64,000 nucleotides of DNA from Halomicrococcus gelatinilyticus (GTDB lineage: Archaea; Halobacteriota; Halobacteria; Halobacteriales; Haladaptataceae), in NCBI GenBank assembly GCA_024227995.1, contig CP100465.1:248001-312000 (forward strand). The letters are read 5' to 3'. Position numbers and translations under genes: made by a program. The notes under the pieces were generated by a model. The model saw only the letters and a list, made by a program, of their open reading frames with translations, had not been told where the DNA came from and did no database searches. Below, one piece after another: positions 32,365 to 42,200 of this stretch. The first letter of the stretch is position 1. Each line of letters begins with the position of its first letter.

Positions 32365-33957
32365 ATGACCGGTCCGGTGTCGGAAAGAACGGAGACAGAA
32401 CACCGGGCACAGGCGTCCCTCCTCGGCCTCGTGTTGTTGATAGGTATCGTGTCCGTCAGCATCATCGGCGTTCTCCTCGTCGGTTCGGCGGCGATGAACG
32501 AACTGGAGGGCTCTATCGGCGTCCAGAACGCCGAGCACGCGATGCGGGAGGTCGACGTCCGGTTGAGCCAGGTCGCGTTCAGCGCGAACGACGCCCACAC
32601 GCTCGACTTCACGGGACAGAACGGTAACGTGGAGGTCACGAGCAACGGGAAGATGATTATCTCGATGGCTGGCGGTTCGAACCAGTCGTGCCGCGAGGAG
32701 ATAGCGTTCGGTTCCATCCATTACCGTGGAAAGAACGGCGCGACCGTCGCGTACCAGGCCGGCGGCGTCTGGAAGAAGACGGAAGGCGGCAGCGTGATGC
32801 TCTCGCCACCGGACATGCAGTACCGGAACGGAACCTTCAGCCTCCAGATGGTGAACGTAACGGGGTCGGCCAGCGGCTCGGTGCGGAAGCTCCGTGCCAG
32901 CAAGGACGTCACTGCCTCGCGCGCTGCCAGCAAGGAGTTCAGGGAGGCGTTCCAGGGCTGTAACCCGCCGGAGAACGCGACGCTGACCGTTCAGAGCAAC
33001 TACTACGAAGCCTGGGCCGATTTCTTTCGCTCGCACGTCGAGACAGGCTCGGTGACGACCGACCACGGGAACGAGACCGTGACGATGTCGATAGTCATGA
33101 GCGGCGCGACGACCAGTGGCGGGAACCAGAGCATCAAGGTGGACCACGACGCGACGGTCACGACCGAACTTCTCAGCACGGAGATATCGGGGACGACAAC
33201 CGATACAGTCTGCACGGACTGGTCGTGGTGGGGCTGCGAGGACTACGAGACCATCTACTACAAACTGAACGCGCCGATAAACATGCGAGTCAACGTCGGC
33301 GATGAGACATACAGGCCCTGGGGGGACGTGAACGGGACGGGGACCGCAATCGAGAAGGACGTCAACGATCCGACTGACGACGGGACGTATCTCGACGGCC
33401 CCACTGCCAGCAGCGAGTACAGGACGTTCACCGCCAACGTGTCCGCGGGCGAGAACATCAGCGTCGGCGCGACCGGCTACGAGATCCAGGGATACGACAA
33501 GGATGCATACACCGAGATCGCCCTCAACGGGTACACCTGGCGCTCGGTGCGAACCACCGACGCGGGCGACGTCACTGCGAACATCGTCGTCGACGCGGAC
33601 GGGAGCGACGGCCAGAACGAGGGGAACGTGGTCGTGCTCGCGGACGGGGACGAGGTTCCGAACTACGGGTCCGCGAACGTCGAACAGCGGAACATGTCGC
33701 AGGTGCTCGGCCATCGGATGAACGAGTCCGGGTATCTCCGACTCGACCAGAACGAATTCGTCCTCGTCTACGAACTCTCCTGTAGCAACGTGACGACGGC
33801 CGACATCGGTACGTCGACGTGCGGGAGCGGCGACCCCGACTACAACGACGCCGTCGTGCTCGTCACCATCGAAGAGACCGGACGGGTGGGGGCAGCCGAG
33901 AACTTCCGCTTCCACGTCACGATGAACCAGGTCCGGGTCGAATCGAAGAGCAGCTAA
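32365..33957 (+). CDS. Large exported pilin-like glycoprotein (DUF7289-like)
   Basis: A 530-residue protein. Near the N-terminus RAQASLLGLVLLIGIV begins a single hydrophobic helix (about residues 16-41) preceded by charged residues, like archaeal type III (pilin/archaellin) signals. The next helix (NAEHAMREVDVRLSQVAFSA) has the look of the helical stem of pilins. The rest is a long extracellular beta-rich region with at least a dozen Asn-x-Ser/Thr sequons (SNQSC, RNGTF, GNETV, VNGTG, ENISV, SNVTT) and several cysteines. It converges on the pilus-like operon and overlaps its last gene by four bases, so it is a candidate surface subunit of the same machine. Confidence 0.75.
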   Translation: MTGPVSERTETEHRAQASLLGLVLLIGIVSVSIIGVLLVGSAAMNELEGSIGVQNAEHAMREVDVRLSQVAFSANDAHTLDFTGQNGNVEVTSNGKMIISMAGGSNQSCREEIAFGSIHYRGKNGATVAYQAGGVWKKTEGGSVMLSPPDMQYRNGTFSLQMVNVTGSASGSVRKLRASKDVTASRAASKEFREAFQGCNPPENATLTVQSNYYEAWADFFRSHVETGSVTTDHGNETVTMSIVMSGATTSGGNQSIKVDHDATVTTELLSTEISGTTTDTVCTDWSWWGCEDYETIYYKLNAPINMRVNVGDETYRPWGDVNGTGTAIEKDVNDPTDDGTYLDGPTASSEYRTFTANVSAGENISVGATGYEIQGYDKDAYTEIALNGYTWRSVRTTDAGDVTANIVVDADGSDGQNEGNVVVLADGDEVPNYGSANVEQRNMSQVLGHRMNESGYLRLDQNEFVLVYELSCSNVTTADIGTSTCGSGDPDYNDAVVLVTIEETGRVGAAENFRFHVTMNQVRVESKSS

Positions 33958-34691
33958 ACTCGGAATTCGACCGTGATCGCGGTTCGACGCACGACCGCCG
34001 TGTCGGCGGAGCATTCGTACCACGAACCGTTCTTCGACCATCCTGCGTCGTCGAGATACCGTTCCCAGGCCGCTCGCGTCGGTGACGACGACACCTGCAC
34101 CCGAACGGTCGTGTTCCCGGCCTGTGGCGTCGCGTCCTGTGGAAAGAGGAGTTCGGAACCATGCGACCGTCCGACGATGAAGACAGAGCCCTGCTTGCTC
34201 ACCGACGTCGTTTCCGTCGACTCGATGCGAACCGTCGAGACGACCGCGCTCCCGTTCGAGCAGTGAAACGCCGGTTCGTGGACCAGAACGTTGCCGGCGT
34301 CACTCGCCCTGAAGACGGCGCCGTGGTCGTACCGGATTCGTCGCTCGTCGAACTCGTACGTGAGCGCCGCACCGCCAGACGTCCAGTTCCAGGGCGAAGC
34401 AGCCCCTGACCGCTCGACCTGGACGCGGAGACGGCTGCCGTCGTTCTGCCTGATGATGCCGTTCGCGAGGCGGATCTCACCGGCGCGAGCGGGCGCGCGC
34501 CCCTGCTGGAGATCGTCGAACGTGGTCGCCAGGGCGACGAACGCTCGTTCGGCGTTCTTCACCTGCTCGGACTCACGCGCCTCCGTCAACGAGCCGATGC
34601 CGCTGACGTAGAGCACGCCGACGGACGCGACGATGATGGAGAAGACCAGGACGAAACTCACCATCTCGCTGACCGCACGGCCCTCGCTCAC
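33954..34691 (-). CDS. Pilin-like protein, last gene of the pilus operon (DUF7289-like)
   Basis: A 245-residue protein with a type III signal-like start GRAVSEMVSFVLVFSIIVAS and one N-terminal membrane helix. A stem helix follows (EQVKNAERAFVALATTFDDL), recalling the same region of the convergent large protein at 32365-33957. The rest is a beta-rich exterior domain with Asn-linked glycosylation sequons (WNWTSG, SNGSAV) and three cysteines. The start overlaps the preceding gene by four bases (ATGA), indicating coupling. It is probably a minor pilin. Confidence 0.75.
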   Translation of the reverse strand: MSEGRAVSEMVSFVLVFSIIVASVGVLYVSGIGSLTEARESEQVKNAERAFVALATTFDDLQQGRAPARAGEIRLANGIIRQNDGSRLRVQVERSGAASPWNWTSGGAALTYEFDERRIRYDHGAVFRASDAGNVLVHEPAFHCSNGSAVVSTVRIESTETTSVSKQGSVFIVGRSHGSELLFPQDATPQAGNTTVRVQVSSSPTRAAWERYLDDAGWSKNGSWYECSADTAVVRRTAITVEFRV

Positions 34692-35161
34692 GGGTCCGTC
34701 ACCTCCAGCGTCCCGGCGGAACGGTCGTATCGGACGATTATCGCACCGCCCGTGACACTGCTCCGCGCCGCGGGCGTATCGGTGGTGAACGGCACGGTCA
34801 CGGTGACGTCACCCGCGCTCAGTACGAGACACTGTGGCCCGTCGCACGGCGAGTCGCTGCCGGTCCGTATCAGAACAGTGTAGGACGACCCGACCACGCG
34901 CGTGGGATGGGTGGTCCGGAGTCGCACCGTCGACTCCGTCCCGGCGACGACGAGTCGGTCGGCGGTGACCAACTCGTTCGCCAGGCGCTCACCCACGACG
35001 GCGAGTTCGTTCCGGGTCGCGCTCTCCGTCCGGTCGTCGAGGACACCGCCAGCAGCCATGATGAGACCGCTCATCAGGACGGTCGTTATCGCGACCGTCA
35101 GGACGTACGTCACTGTGGTCGACACCGCCCTGTCGCACGTCTGCGTCCCTGCTCCCGTCAT
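34688..35161 (-). CDS. Pilin-like protein (DUF7266-like)
   Basis: A 157-residue protein starting at ATG 35161 (MTGAGTQTCDRAVSTTVTYV). A charged DRAV segment is followed by a hydrophobic helix (about residues 15-38), then a short helix and a small beta-rich exterior domain. The ATG overlaps the upstream stop in ATGA. I recall this family from haloarchaeal pilus-like operons under a DUF name. No own promoter is seen. Confidence 0.72.
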   Translation of the reverse strand: MTGAGTQTCDRAVSTTVTYVLTVAITTVLMSGLIMAAGGVLDDRTESATRNELAVVGERLANELVTADRLVVAGTESTVRLRTTHPTRVVGSSYTVLIRTGSDSPCDGPQCLVLSAGDVTVTVPFTTDTPAARSSVTGGAIIVRYDRSAGTLEVTDP

Positions 35162-36114
35162 GGTTCGTAGAGCGTCGCGTTGGTCCGGTCCCGGTAGGTC
35201 GAGTCCGGGGTGACGTAGCTGAACGTCGCCTCGACCTCGTAGGCGACGAACGTCCGGTACGGTGACACCGACGCCGTGGTGTTGACGGCCGGGAGCGTCG
35301 CCGCCGTTCCGTTCAACACGACGGAGTAGGTCCCGGTCGCGTTGTCGCCGTTGAGGTACGCGATGTCGTACGGGCCGACGAGCCCGGAAGCGTAGTCGAA
35401 CGTGCACGGCCCGGGAGTGGTAGTCCCGTTGCGCAGGTCTATCGTGAGGTTTCCGGCGGTGACGTCCGGACACGTCGACGGCGCGACGGAGGTGCCGTTC
35501 GTCCGCACGGACACGTTGCCGTCCTGCCGGTAGGTCGTGAGGTTCCAACGGTCGCTTCCGTCGGTGACCGAGAGCCGGAATCCGTCGCTGGCCGACGTGT
35601 CGTTCGCCGGGTCGACGGTCAGCACGTACTGCCGGGGGTCGGCGTTGCGAGCGACCGTCCAGTTTTTGCGTCCGTCGTCACCGAGGAGCGATGTGCTTCT
35701 GTTGTCGTGTACGATGGCGTACCCTATCGTCGCGTTCCGAACGTCGACGGAGAGTGTGGCAGGGGCACGCCTGGCTTCTGCGATGCCGAGGAGGGCCGCG
35801 TACCGGTGAGCGCTCTCGTCGAGTGCCGTCTCCAGTTCGCCCTCGTTCGCGTACGTCTCGTTGTAGTTCGTCCCGTCGACGAGCGGTGCGAGGTCGTTAC
35901 GGACGACGAGTGTCACGTCAAGCGAGTCGCTCGCCGCAGCCGTCGCCCCGTCCTGGACGACGTTCTCGGTGAACAGCACCGTGTTCAGGACGACGACGAC
36001 GCCGACCAGCGCGACGGCGATGACGACGGCGCCGACGAGGATGAGTTGCCCTCGGTCGCCGTTCGACGGACCGGAGTCACCCTGCCCCTGCAGGCCGCGT
36101 CCATCGTTCACCAT
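35158..36114 (-). CDS. Pilin-like protein (DUF7261-like)
   Basis: A 318-residue protein with the signal-like DRGQLILVGAVVIAVALVGV at about residues 20-39, one membrane helix, then a large extracellular part with many glycosylation sequons (NYNETY, RNATIG, DNRSTS, NLTTY, NVSVRT). The motif Arg-Gly-Gln before the hydrophobic helix is shared with the next two operon genes, which suggests the same prepilin-peptidase processing. The start overlaps the upstream gene by seven bases. Confidence 0.75.
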   Translation of the reverse strand: MVNDGRGLQGQGDSGPSNGDRGQLILVGAVVIAVALVGVVVVLNTVLFTENVVQDGATAAASDSLDVTLVVRNDLAPLVDGTNYNETYANEGELETALDESAHRYAALLGIAEARRAPATLSVDVRNATIGYAIVHDNRSTSLLGDDGRKNWTVARNADPRQYVLTVDPANDTSASDGFRLSVTDGSDRWNLTTYRQDGNVSVRTNGTSVAPSTCPDVTAGNLTIDLRNGTTTPGPCTFDYASGLVGPYDIAYLNGDNATGTYSVVLNGTAATLPAVNTTASVSPYRTFVAYEVEATFSYVTPDSTYRDRTNATLYEP

Positions 36115-36734
36115 ACGACCATGCGCACCTCCACGACGTTGTACACGGGGCCCGGGTCGACGTCGGGAGCGTAGAACTCGTTTTCTGCGAGCGAACCGAG
36201 GTTCGCTCCACCGGCGTCTTCCGGTGCCGTGAGCGTCATGTCGTCGTACAGAACGACGGTGTACGTTGCTGTCACCGCGTTCGAGGACGGTACGCCGCGA
36301 TAGACGACGCGCCTGGTGACCGTCTCTGTCGGGTCGGGCGCCGTACGGTAGCGAACGTACAGGTTGTAGACGAACCCGCGCTCGGTGAAGGTAGCGTTCG
36401 TCGCCTGGCCGAACGAGTCACAGACGGTATCGGGCGATCTAGCGGGAGCGCACGGTGGCAGGGAACCATACCCGGTTTCGGTGCTGGACGCGTAGGCGAA
36501 TCCACCGCTCGCGTTCCAGTACAGGATCATGTCGTCGAGCGTCCCGTCAGAACCGGCGGTCCGGAGCAGGTCGTTGGCCTGTGTCCCGAGCTGGGTCTTC
36601 ACGCTCTGGTCGACCGTCCCGGCGGTCGTCGGGGTGAGGACGACGGACTGGAGCGCGAACAGCATGGCGGTGAGGACGATCATCGCACCGACGAACCCCT
36701 CGAGCGTGTACGCCTGTCCGCGTTCGCTCACCAT
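36108..36734 (-). CDS. Pilin-like protein (DUF7288-like)
   Basis: A 208-residue protein starting MVSERGQAYTLEGFVGAMIV at ATG 36734. The Arg-Gly-Gln motif and helix (about residues 5-30) come right at the N-terminus as in prepilins. The exterior part has a Cys pair (PPCAPARSPDTVC) and ends with a strand VYNVVEVRMVVW. The end of the protein (Val-Arg-Met-Val-Val-Trp) resembles that of the neighbouring pilin-like gene upstream (Leu-Thr-Val-Arg-Val-Trp). It overlaps that gene by seven bases. Confidence 0.75.
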   Translation of the reverse strand: MVSERGQAYTLEGFVGAMIVLTAMLFALQSVVLTPTTAGTVDQSVKTQLGTQANDLLRTAGSDGTLDDMILYWNASGGFAYASSTETGYGSLPPCAPARSPDTVCDSFGQATNATFTERGFVYNLYVRYRTAPDPTETVTRRVVYRGVPSSNAVTATYTVVLYDDMTLTAPEDAGGANLGSLAENEFYAPDVDPGPVYNVVEVRMVVW

Positions 36735-37198
36735 ACTCTCACCGTAAGATGATACGTCGAATCGTTCAGGACCACGACGCGCGTTGCCGCGGCGGTCGGT
36801 CCGTCGCTGATCGGAACGCCAGCACGCGCGTCGATTCCGGGCGTCCCGATGCGAGCGACCTCTCCCGTCCTCGGGTCGACGACGCTGACGTTCACGTCGC
36901 TCGTCGCCGGGACGCCGAGCGACTCTCTGAGCGTGGTCACGTTTCCGTCCTCGAAGAAGGACTTCGTCCGGTTCACGGAGAGCACGTTGCGAGCGTCGTC
37001 CTCCGAAAGCGTCGTCAGCACCCTCGTCGCGCCGCGGTCGGCCCGCGCCGTCGTTTCGTCGTCGATCGGCGCGGTGAACGGGGCGAAGATGCTCGGAACG
37101 AAGGCGACGACGAACGCCACCGCCAGCAAGAAGACGCTGATTCCCATGGTGTAATCGTTCAGGGTCTGTCCCCTGTCGTCGATCCGTCGATCGATCAT
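36728..37198 (-). CDS. Pilin-like protein (DUF7287-like)
   Basis: A 156-residue protein starting MIDRRIDDRGQTLNDYTMGI. The Arg-Gly-Gln signal motif precedes a hydrophobic helix (about residues 15-38, ISVFLLAVAFVVAFVPSIF). The exterior part is short, with sequons VNRTKS, GNVTTL and VNVSV. It is the first of the five pilin-like genes, directly after the membrane platform gene and overlapping it by four bases. Confidence 0.75.
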   Translation of the reverse strand: MIDRRIDDRGQTLNDYTMGISVFLLAVAFVVAFVPSIFAPFTAPIDDETTARADRGATRVLTTLSEDDARNVLSVNRTKSFFEDGNVTTLRESLGVPATSDVNVSVVDPRTGEVARIGTPGIDARAGVPISDGPTAAATRVVVLNDSTYHLTVRVW

Positions 37199-39246
37199 CC
37201 GACCACCATCCAGACGGCGAGTGCAACCGTTCCGAGCGACACGACGAACTTGACGCCGGACAACAGGTCAGCGGACCTGATGTATCCCGCCACCAGTCCG
37301 GAGAGGATGGCCTGCATCGTCACCGCGTGGAAGAACAGCATCGACAGCATCTGCGTGTCGATAGCACCCCCGAAGCTCATCCCGGACGCGTTCGCGCCCG
37401 CCGCCTCCGTGCCGCTAGCTCCGCCCGCTCCCGTCGCCTGGGTCGTCAGTCCGGCCATCACGTCGAGAAACTGCGTCTTCAGGATGGCCATCACGGCCAG
37501 CAGCGTGAGGTAGGTCATCACGATGATGACGACCTGCATCCGGGCGCGCGACTGGCGCTCGCGCTCGATGTCGTCCTGGTTCTCGCTCGCCTGCGCGGCG
37601 GTCGAGAGCACGGTCGAGATCTGGCTCGACGCCTCCTGGGCCTTGGTGATGAGCTTCACCGTCCGCGCCAGCCGCGGGATGTGGTATCGGTTGTTGAACT
37701 CCACGAGCGCGGCTTTCATGCTCATCCCGTACTCGACTTTCGCGTGGATCTCGTCGAACTCGTCGGCGAGCGTCCCGACGGAGGTGTCGGCGACCGTCCG
37801 GACCGACTCCACCAGGGTGAGGCCGGTGTCGTTCGCGCTCGACAGCTTGCGCAGGTTGTCCGACAGCTTCGCCGTTATCGTGCGTCGCGACCGCACGTTC
37901 CACTCCCGGAACACCGCCAGGGGAATACCGTTGACGTACAGCGGCACGTACACGTAGACGAACGTCGACCAGATGGGGTTCGCCATGAGACCAGTGAGCG
38001 ACGTGGCGACGCCGCCCGACAACGCGGTGCTGAGCACGTAGGCGATCGACGCAGGGACAGTGACGACGAGCACGTACAGGGGGTTGTCGCGGAAGAAGAC
38101 GTGCGGGCGCTTGAGGACCTCCTTCGTCACGTACGTCCCCTCGCGACTCCTGATGCGGTCGAAGACGGCGAAGTCGCCGACGTACCGTTCGACGACGCCG
38201 AGATGGAGCAGACCCGCGCCCGTCGGCTGCGAGTCGAGGCGCTCGTTTCCGACGGGGTCGAGGTAGCCGTTGCCGGGGTCGTCCTGTTTCACCGTCGAGA
38301 CGAGCACGAGGAAGCCGACCCCGGTCAGCGGGATGAGCCCGTACACCGTCGCGTACAGCATCTCCTTTTTCGCCTGGCCGAGCATGCTCATGATGACGAG
38401 GATGATGATGAGCAGCAGGGGGAACAGCGACAGCGTCATGTACATCTCGCCGAACAGCTCCAGGGTCTCCAGCGTCCGTTCCTGCTCCTGCTGGGCGGTC
38501 CGCATGTGCTTGTCCTTCTTGTCGTCGAGGAAGTCAGTCATGTTCCCGCCGCTGTTGACGATGGAGAGCATGTCCGTGAGGAACTGTCCGAACTCGTCGC
38601 TCGGCGTCTCCAGCGACCGCTTGCGGATGGCCGTCCGGTAGTCCGTGTCGAAGTACTCCGTCTCCTGGACGATGCTCTGGAACTCGCGGGCCACCTCGCC
38701 GTACGTGTCGTCGGCCTTCGCCATCGCCTCCAGGATCTCGAGTTGGTTGAGGCCTCCGACCGAGAGCGCGTACATGAACGAGACGGCGTCCGGCAGCAGC
38801 ATGTTGATCTCCCGCCGCCGGGCTGACGCCCGGGTGTACGGGATGGCGACGATGGCCGCGAATCCGAGCGAGAACCCCACCGCGCCGAAGACGAGGCCGG
38901 TCGTCACCACCAGCGCCGGCACCTTCAGCGCGTTCAGCAGGGCCGCCGTCGACTCCGAGACGGGCATCCCGAGGAGGATGCCCACCTCCACGATGCCGGT
39001 CACGAAGAGCAGGTAGCCCACCGCCGTGCCGACCAGCCACAGCACGAGTCCGGCCAGCGACCCCACCGCGAGGCCGCGCGAGAGGTACAGCTCCGCGGTC
39101 TCGGCCATCCGCGCCTCGGCGAGCTTCCGCTCCAGATCGGCGACGAAGTCGCTGTTCTCGTCGAACAGCCGGTCGTAGAGGGGGTAGAACGCGTCGGCGA
39201 GTGCGTCGGCACTCGTGTCGGCACTGTGGGCCGACCCGAGGCTCAT
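37195..39246 (-). CDS. Type IV pilus platform membrane protein, double TadC/PilC type
   Basis: A 683-residue polytopic protein starting MSLGSAHSADTSADALADAF at ATG 39246. Two copies of the T2SS-F (GspF/TadC) domain can be seen, each with a cytoplasmic helical bundle followed by membrane helices: the first around LPDAVSFMYALSVGGLNQLE, the second around AKLSDNLRKLSSANDTGLTL. About nine or more hydrophobic helices are present. It should form the inner platform that couples the ATPase to pilin assembly. The ATG overlaps the ATPase stop (ATGA). Confidence 0.9.
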   Translation of the reverse strand: MSLGSAHSADTSADALADAFYPLYDRLFDENSDFVADLERKLAEARMAETAELYLSRGLAVGSLAGLVLWLVGTAVGYLLFVTGIVEVGILLGMPVSESTAALLNALKVPALVVTTGLVFGAVGFSLGFAAIVAIPYTRASARRREINMLLPDAVSFMYALSVGGLNQLEILEAMAKADDTYGEVAREFQSIVQETEYFDTDYRTAIRKRSLETPSDEFGQFLTDMLSIVNSGGNMTDFLDDKKDKHMRTAQQEQERTLETLELFGEMYMTLSLFPLLLIIILVIMSMLGQAKKEMLYATVYGLIPLTGVGFLVLVSTVKQDDPGNGYLDPVGNERLDSQPTGAGLLHLGVVERYVGDFAVFDRIRSREGTYVTKEVLKRPHVFFRDNPLYVLVVTVPASIAYVLSTALSGGVATSLTGLMANPIWSTFVYVYVPLYVNGIPLAVFREWNVRSRRTITAKLSDNLRKLSSANDTGLTLVESVRTVADTSVGTLADEFDEIHAKVEYGMSMKAALVEFNNRYHIPRLARTVKLITKAQEASSQISTVLSTAAQASENQDDIERERQSRARMQVVIIVMTYLTLLAVMAILKTQFLDVMAGLTTQATGAGGASGTEAAGANASGMSFGGAIDTQMLSMLFFHAVTMQAILSGLVAGYIRSADLLSGVKFVVSLGTVALAVWMVVG

Positions 39247-42200
39247 CCGTCGTCCTCCCCGACGCCCTCGCGGTCGTCCGCGACTTCGCCGACGTCGTCG
39301 ACGTCGGCCTCCTCGAACTCGCCGAACGATTCCTTCTCGTCCTCGTCCTCCGGCGTTCCCACGGCGTCGCCAGGCGGGCCCTCCGGCAGGTCGTCTAACA
39401 CGTCCCCGTCGATCAGGTCGTCGCTCTCGGCGACCTCCTCGCTTGCGTCGGTCCCGGTCGCGAACGGCGGCCGGTCGTCGGCGAGCGCGTCGGCCGCGTC
39501 GTCCGGTTCCGCAGCACCCGCGAGGGCGACGGCGAGGCCGTCCTCGTCGACCGTCACGTCGACGTACCGGTCGAACAGCCGCTCCTCGGCCTCGTCCAGC
39601 ACCTCGCCGGCGCGCTCGTACATCTCCTGGTCCGGGTCGGGACGGGGGACCATCTCCTCCTTCTCGGGGTCGATGTCGATGTGGACGCTCTCCATCTCCC
39701 GGAGGTCCTCCAGGCTCTCCTCGAGCTTGTCGGAGGCGACCAGCGCGAGGATGGTGTCGGGGTCGTTGATGAACGCCTGGACGGTGGCCGCGACCTGCGT
39801 GTAATCGTTCAGCCCGTTCCGGATGAGGTACGCCAGGATGGTCCGGCGCTTGAGGATCTCCTCGTCCAGGCGCTGCTGGTCCCACCCGCGGTCGAACATG
39901 ATCTCGTCGAGCGTGTTCGACCCGGTCATCTGCTCGTGCTCGTCGTCCTCCGCCCGCCACTGGAACACGTCCTGGACGTTGATCTCGTCGTTCTCCGTGT
40001 CGTAGTGGTTGATCTCCGTGAGCGACTTCGCGCGGCGCACCTTGCTCCCGTGGACCCGCGTCTGGGTCTGGATGGAGACGAGGTCGAGCGCCGTGAACAG
40101 CGTCTTCGAGACGTTGATCGGTTCGGTCGTGAACCGCTTGAGCACCTCGCCGACCGTGTCCGCGTGGAAGGTGGTGTACGTCGTGTGGCCGGTCGACATG
40201 ACCTGGAACAGCGTCCGGCCCTCCTCGCCGCGGATCTCGCCCATCACGATGTAGTCGGGGCGCTGGCGCAGCGCGGCCTCCAGCAGGTCGAACTCGTCGA
40301 CGTCGCCGCGGCCGTCGTCGGAGAACGAGGGCCGGGTGACGCTCGCGATCCAGTTGCGCTGGGGGAGCTCGACCTCCCGGGTGTCCTCGATGGAGACGAT
40401 CTTCGTGTTCGAGGGGATGAACAGCGAGACGGCGTTCAGGCTCGTCGTCTTCCCGGAGGCGGTGCCGCCAGCGAAGATGAGCGACTTGTGGTTCTCGATG
40501 GCCAGCCAGAGGAACGCCATCTCGTCCAGCGAGAACGTGTTCCAGTTCACGAGGTCGATGGGCGTGAACGGGACGTCCTTGAACTGTCGGATGGTGTAGT
40601 TCGTCCCGTGGTCGGACACCTCGCGCCCCAGGGTCAACTGCGCGCGGGAGCCGTCCGGTAGGGTGGCGTCGACCTGCGGCTGGCGCTTGCTGATTCCCTT
40701 GCCGGACCGCTGGGCGAGCTTCACGACGAAGTCGTCGAGCTCCGACTGCCCGTGGTGGACGTTCGTGATGATCTGCTCGTAGTCCGTGTGGTAGACGAAC
40801 ACCGGCGAGTTGTAGCCGTCGCAGGAGACGTCCTCGACGTTGATGTCGTGTTTGATGCCGTCGATGCGCTCGTACCCGATGAAGTCGCGCTTGAGCAGGT
40901 GCAACAGCTTCTCGACCTGGTACTCCGTGAGCTCGTCGGCGTCCTCCTCCAGCAGCGCCGGCTCCGGCCGCGCCATGATGCCGTCGAGTCCGCCGACGTC
41001 GTCGGCCTCGTGCTCCTCGATTATCGTCTCGACGCGTCCGCGTATCCGGCTTCGGACGCTCTCGTCGGCGCGGAAGTCCGCCCACTGCGCCCGGAACGCC
41101 TGCCAGTGCTCCGACAGCGTCCCGGTATCCTCGGCTCCTTCCCCGTCGTCATCGTTGTTGACGCTCTCGCTCCGGTCGGCGTCCGGCCCGGGACGCGCGT
41201 CGTCGTTCGGAACGCCGTTCCCGGGCAGCACCGCCCGTCCGTCGTCGCTCGCACTGTCGGGTGGCGACGCCTCGACCGCCGTCCCACCGCCGTCCGTTTC
41301 GGCGACCGTCGCTTCGGCGTCGGTTCCAGACGGGGTCGGTTCGTCGTCCGACGCAGCGGTCGGCAGTTCGTCCTCGGAGTCCGACTCCCCGTCCATCGAT
41401 TCCGCGTCCGACGCGTCGTCGTTCCCCCGGACGAGGTACGGCTCGACGCGCTCGCGGAGAGGCTCGACCCGCTCCCGGACCGGTTCGAGCTGTTCGCGAA
41501 CGGGACCGGCCTTCCGGCCGAGCGCAGACAGCGCCTCCCCCGTCTCGTCGCGCGCCCGGCCGGCGTACTGGCTCGTCTCCTCGGCGTAGTGCTGCCAGGT
41601 CTCGCGCGCGTCGTCGTAACGATCGAGCGTCTCGTCGAGGAACTCCGCGACGTCGTCGTCGCCCTCCGAGTAGAGGTCGTACCGGTCGAGCAGGCGGCGC
41701 GTCTCGCGTTCGATCACTTCGGCCCGCGCCTCGTCCTCGTTCTCGACGACCACGTCGTCGCTGGCGTACTTGATGGACGTCCGCAACTTCCCCGTCAGGA
41801 ACTCCAGGAGGTCGTCCTCGATGGCCGTCCGGTACGGCTCGACGAGGTAGTACTTCGTCTCGTTCTCCTTCTCGGAGTGGAAGATGACGACGAGCGCGTA
41901 CGGCTTGTTCACCCAGTAGCGGTCGACCTCGCGGAAGTGGGTCTTCTTCGGCATGTCGACCGCCCGCTCCAGGTCGTAGCGGTTCACCAGCGTGGTGTGC
42001 CCTTCGACGGTCGAGAAGAATGCGTCCTCGTCGAGGTCCTCTGGGACGTCGAGCGTTCGCTCGTCCTCCACGTCGAGCAGTTCCGCGGCCTTCGCCGCTC
42101 CCTCCGCGAGCAGGTCCGGGAGGTCGTCCTCCTCGAACCCCAGCCATTCGGACTTCTCGAACGCCTCTATCTCGCCGTCCTCGTCGGTCGGCCGCTCGGG

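Noticed and set aside
31300..34041. 913-residue minus-strand open frame across the DUF373 and large pilin-like genes
   Set aside because: It spans two genes of the other strand with good motifs, and has no domain of its own.
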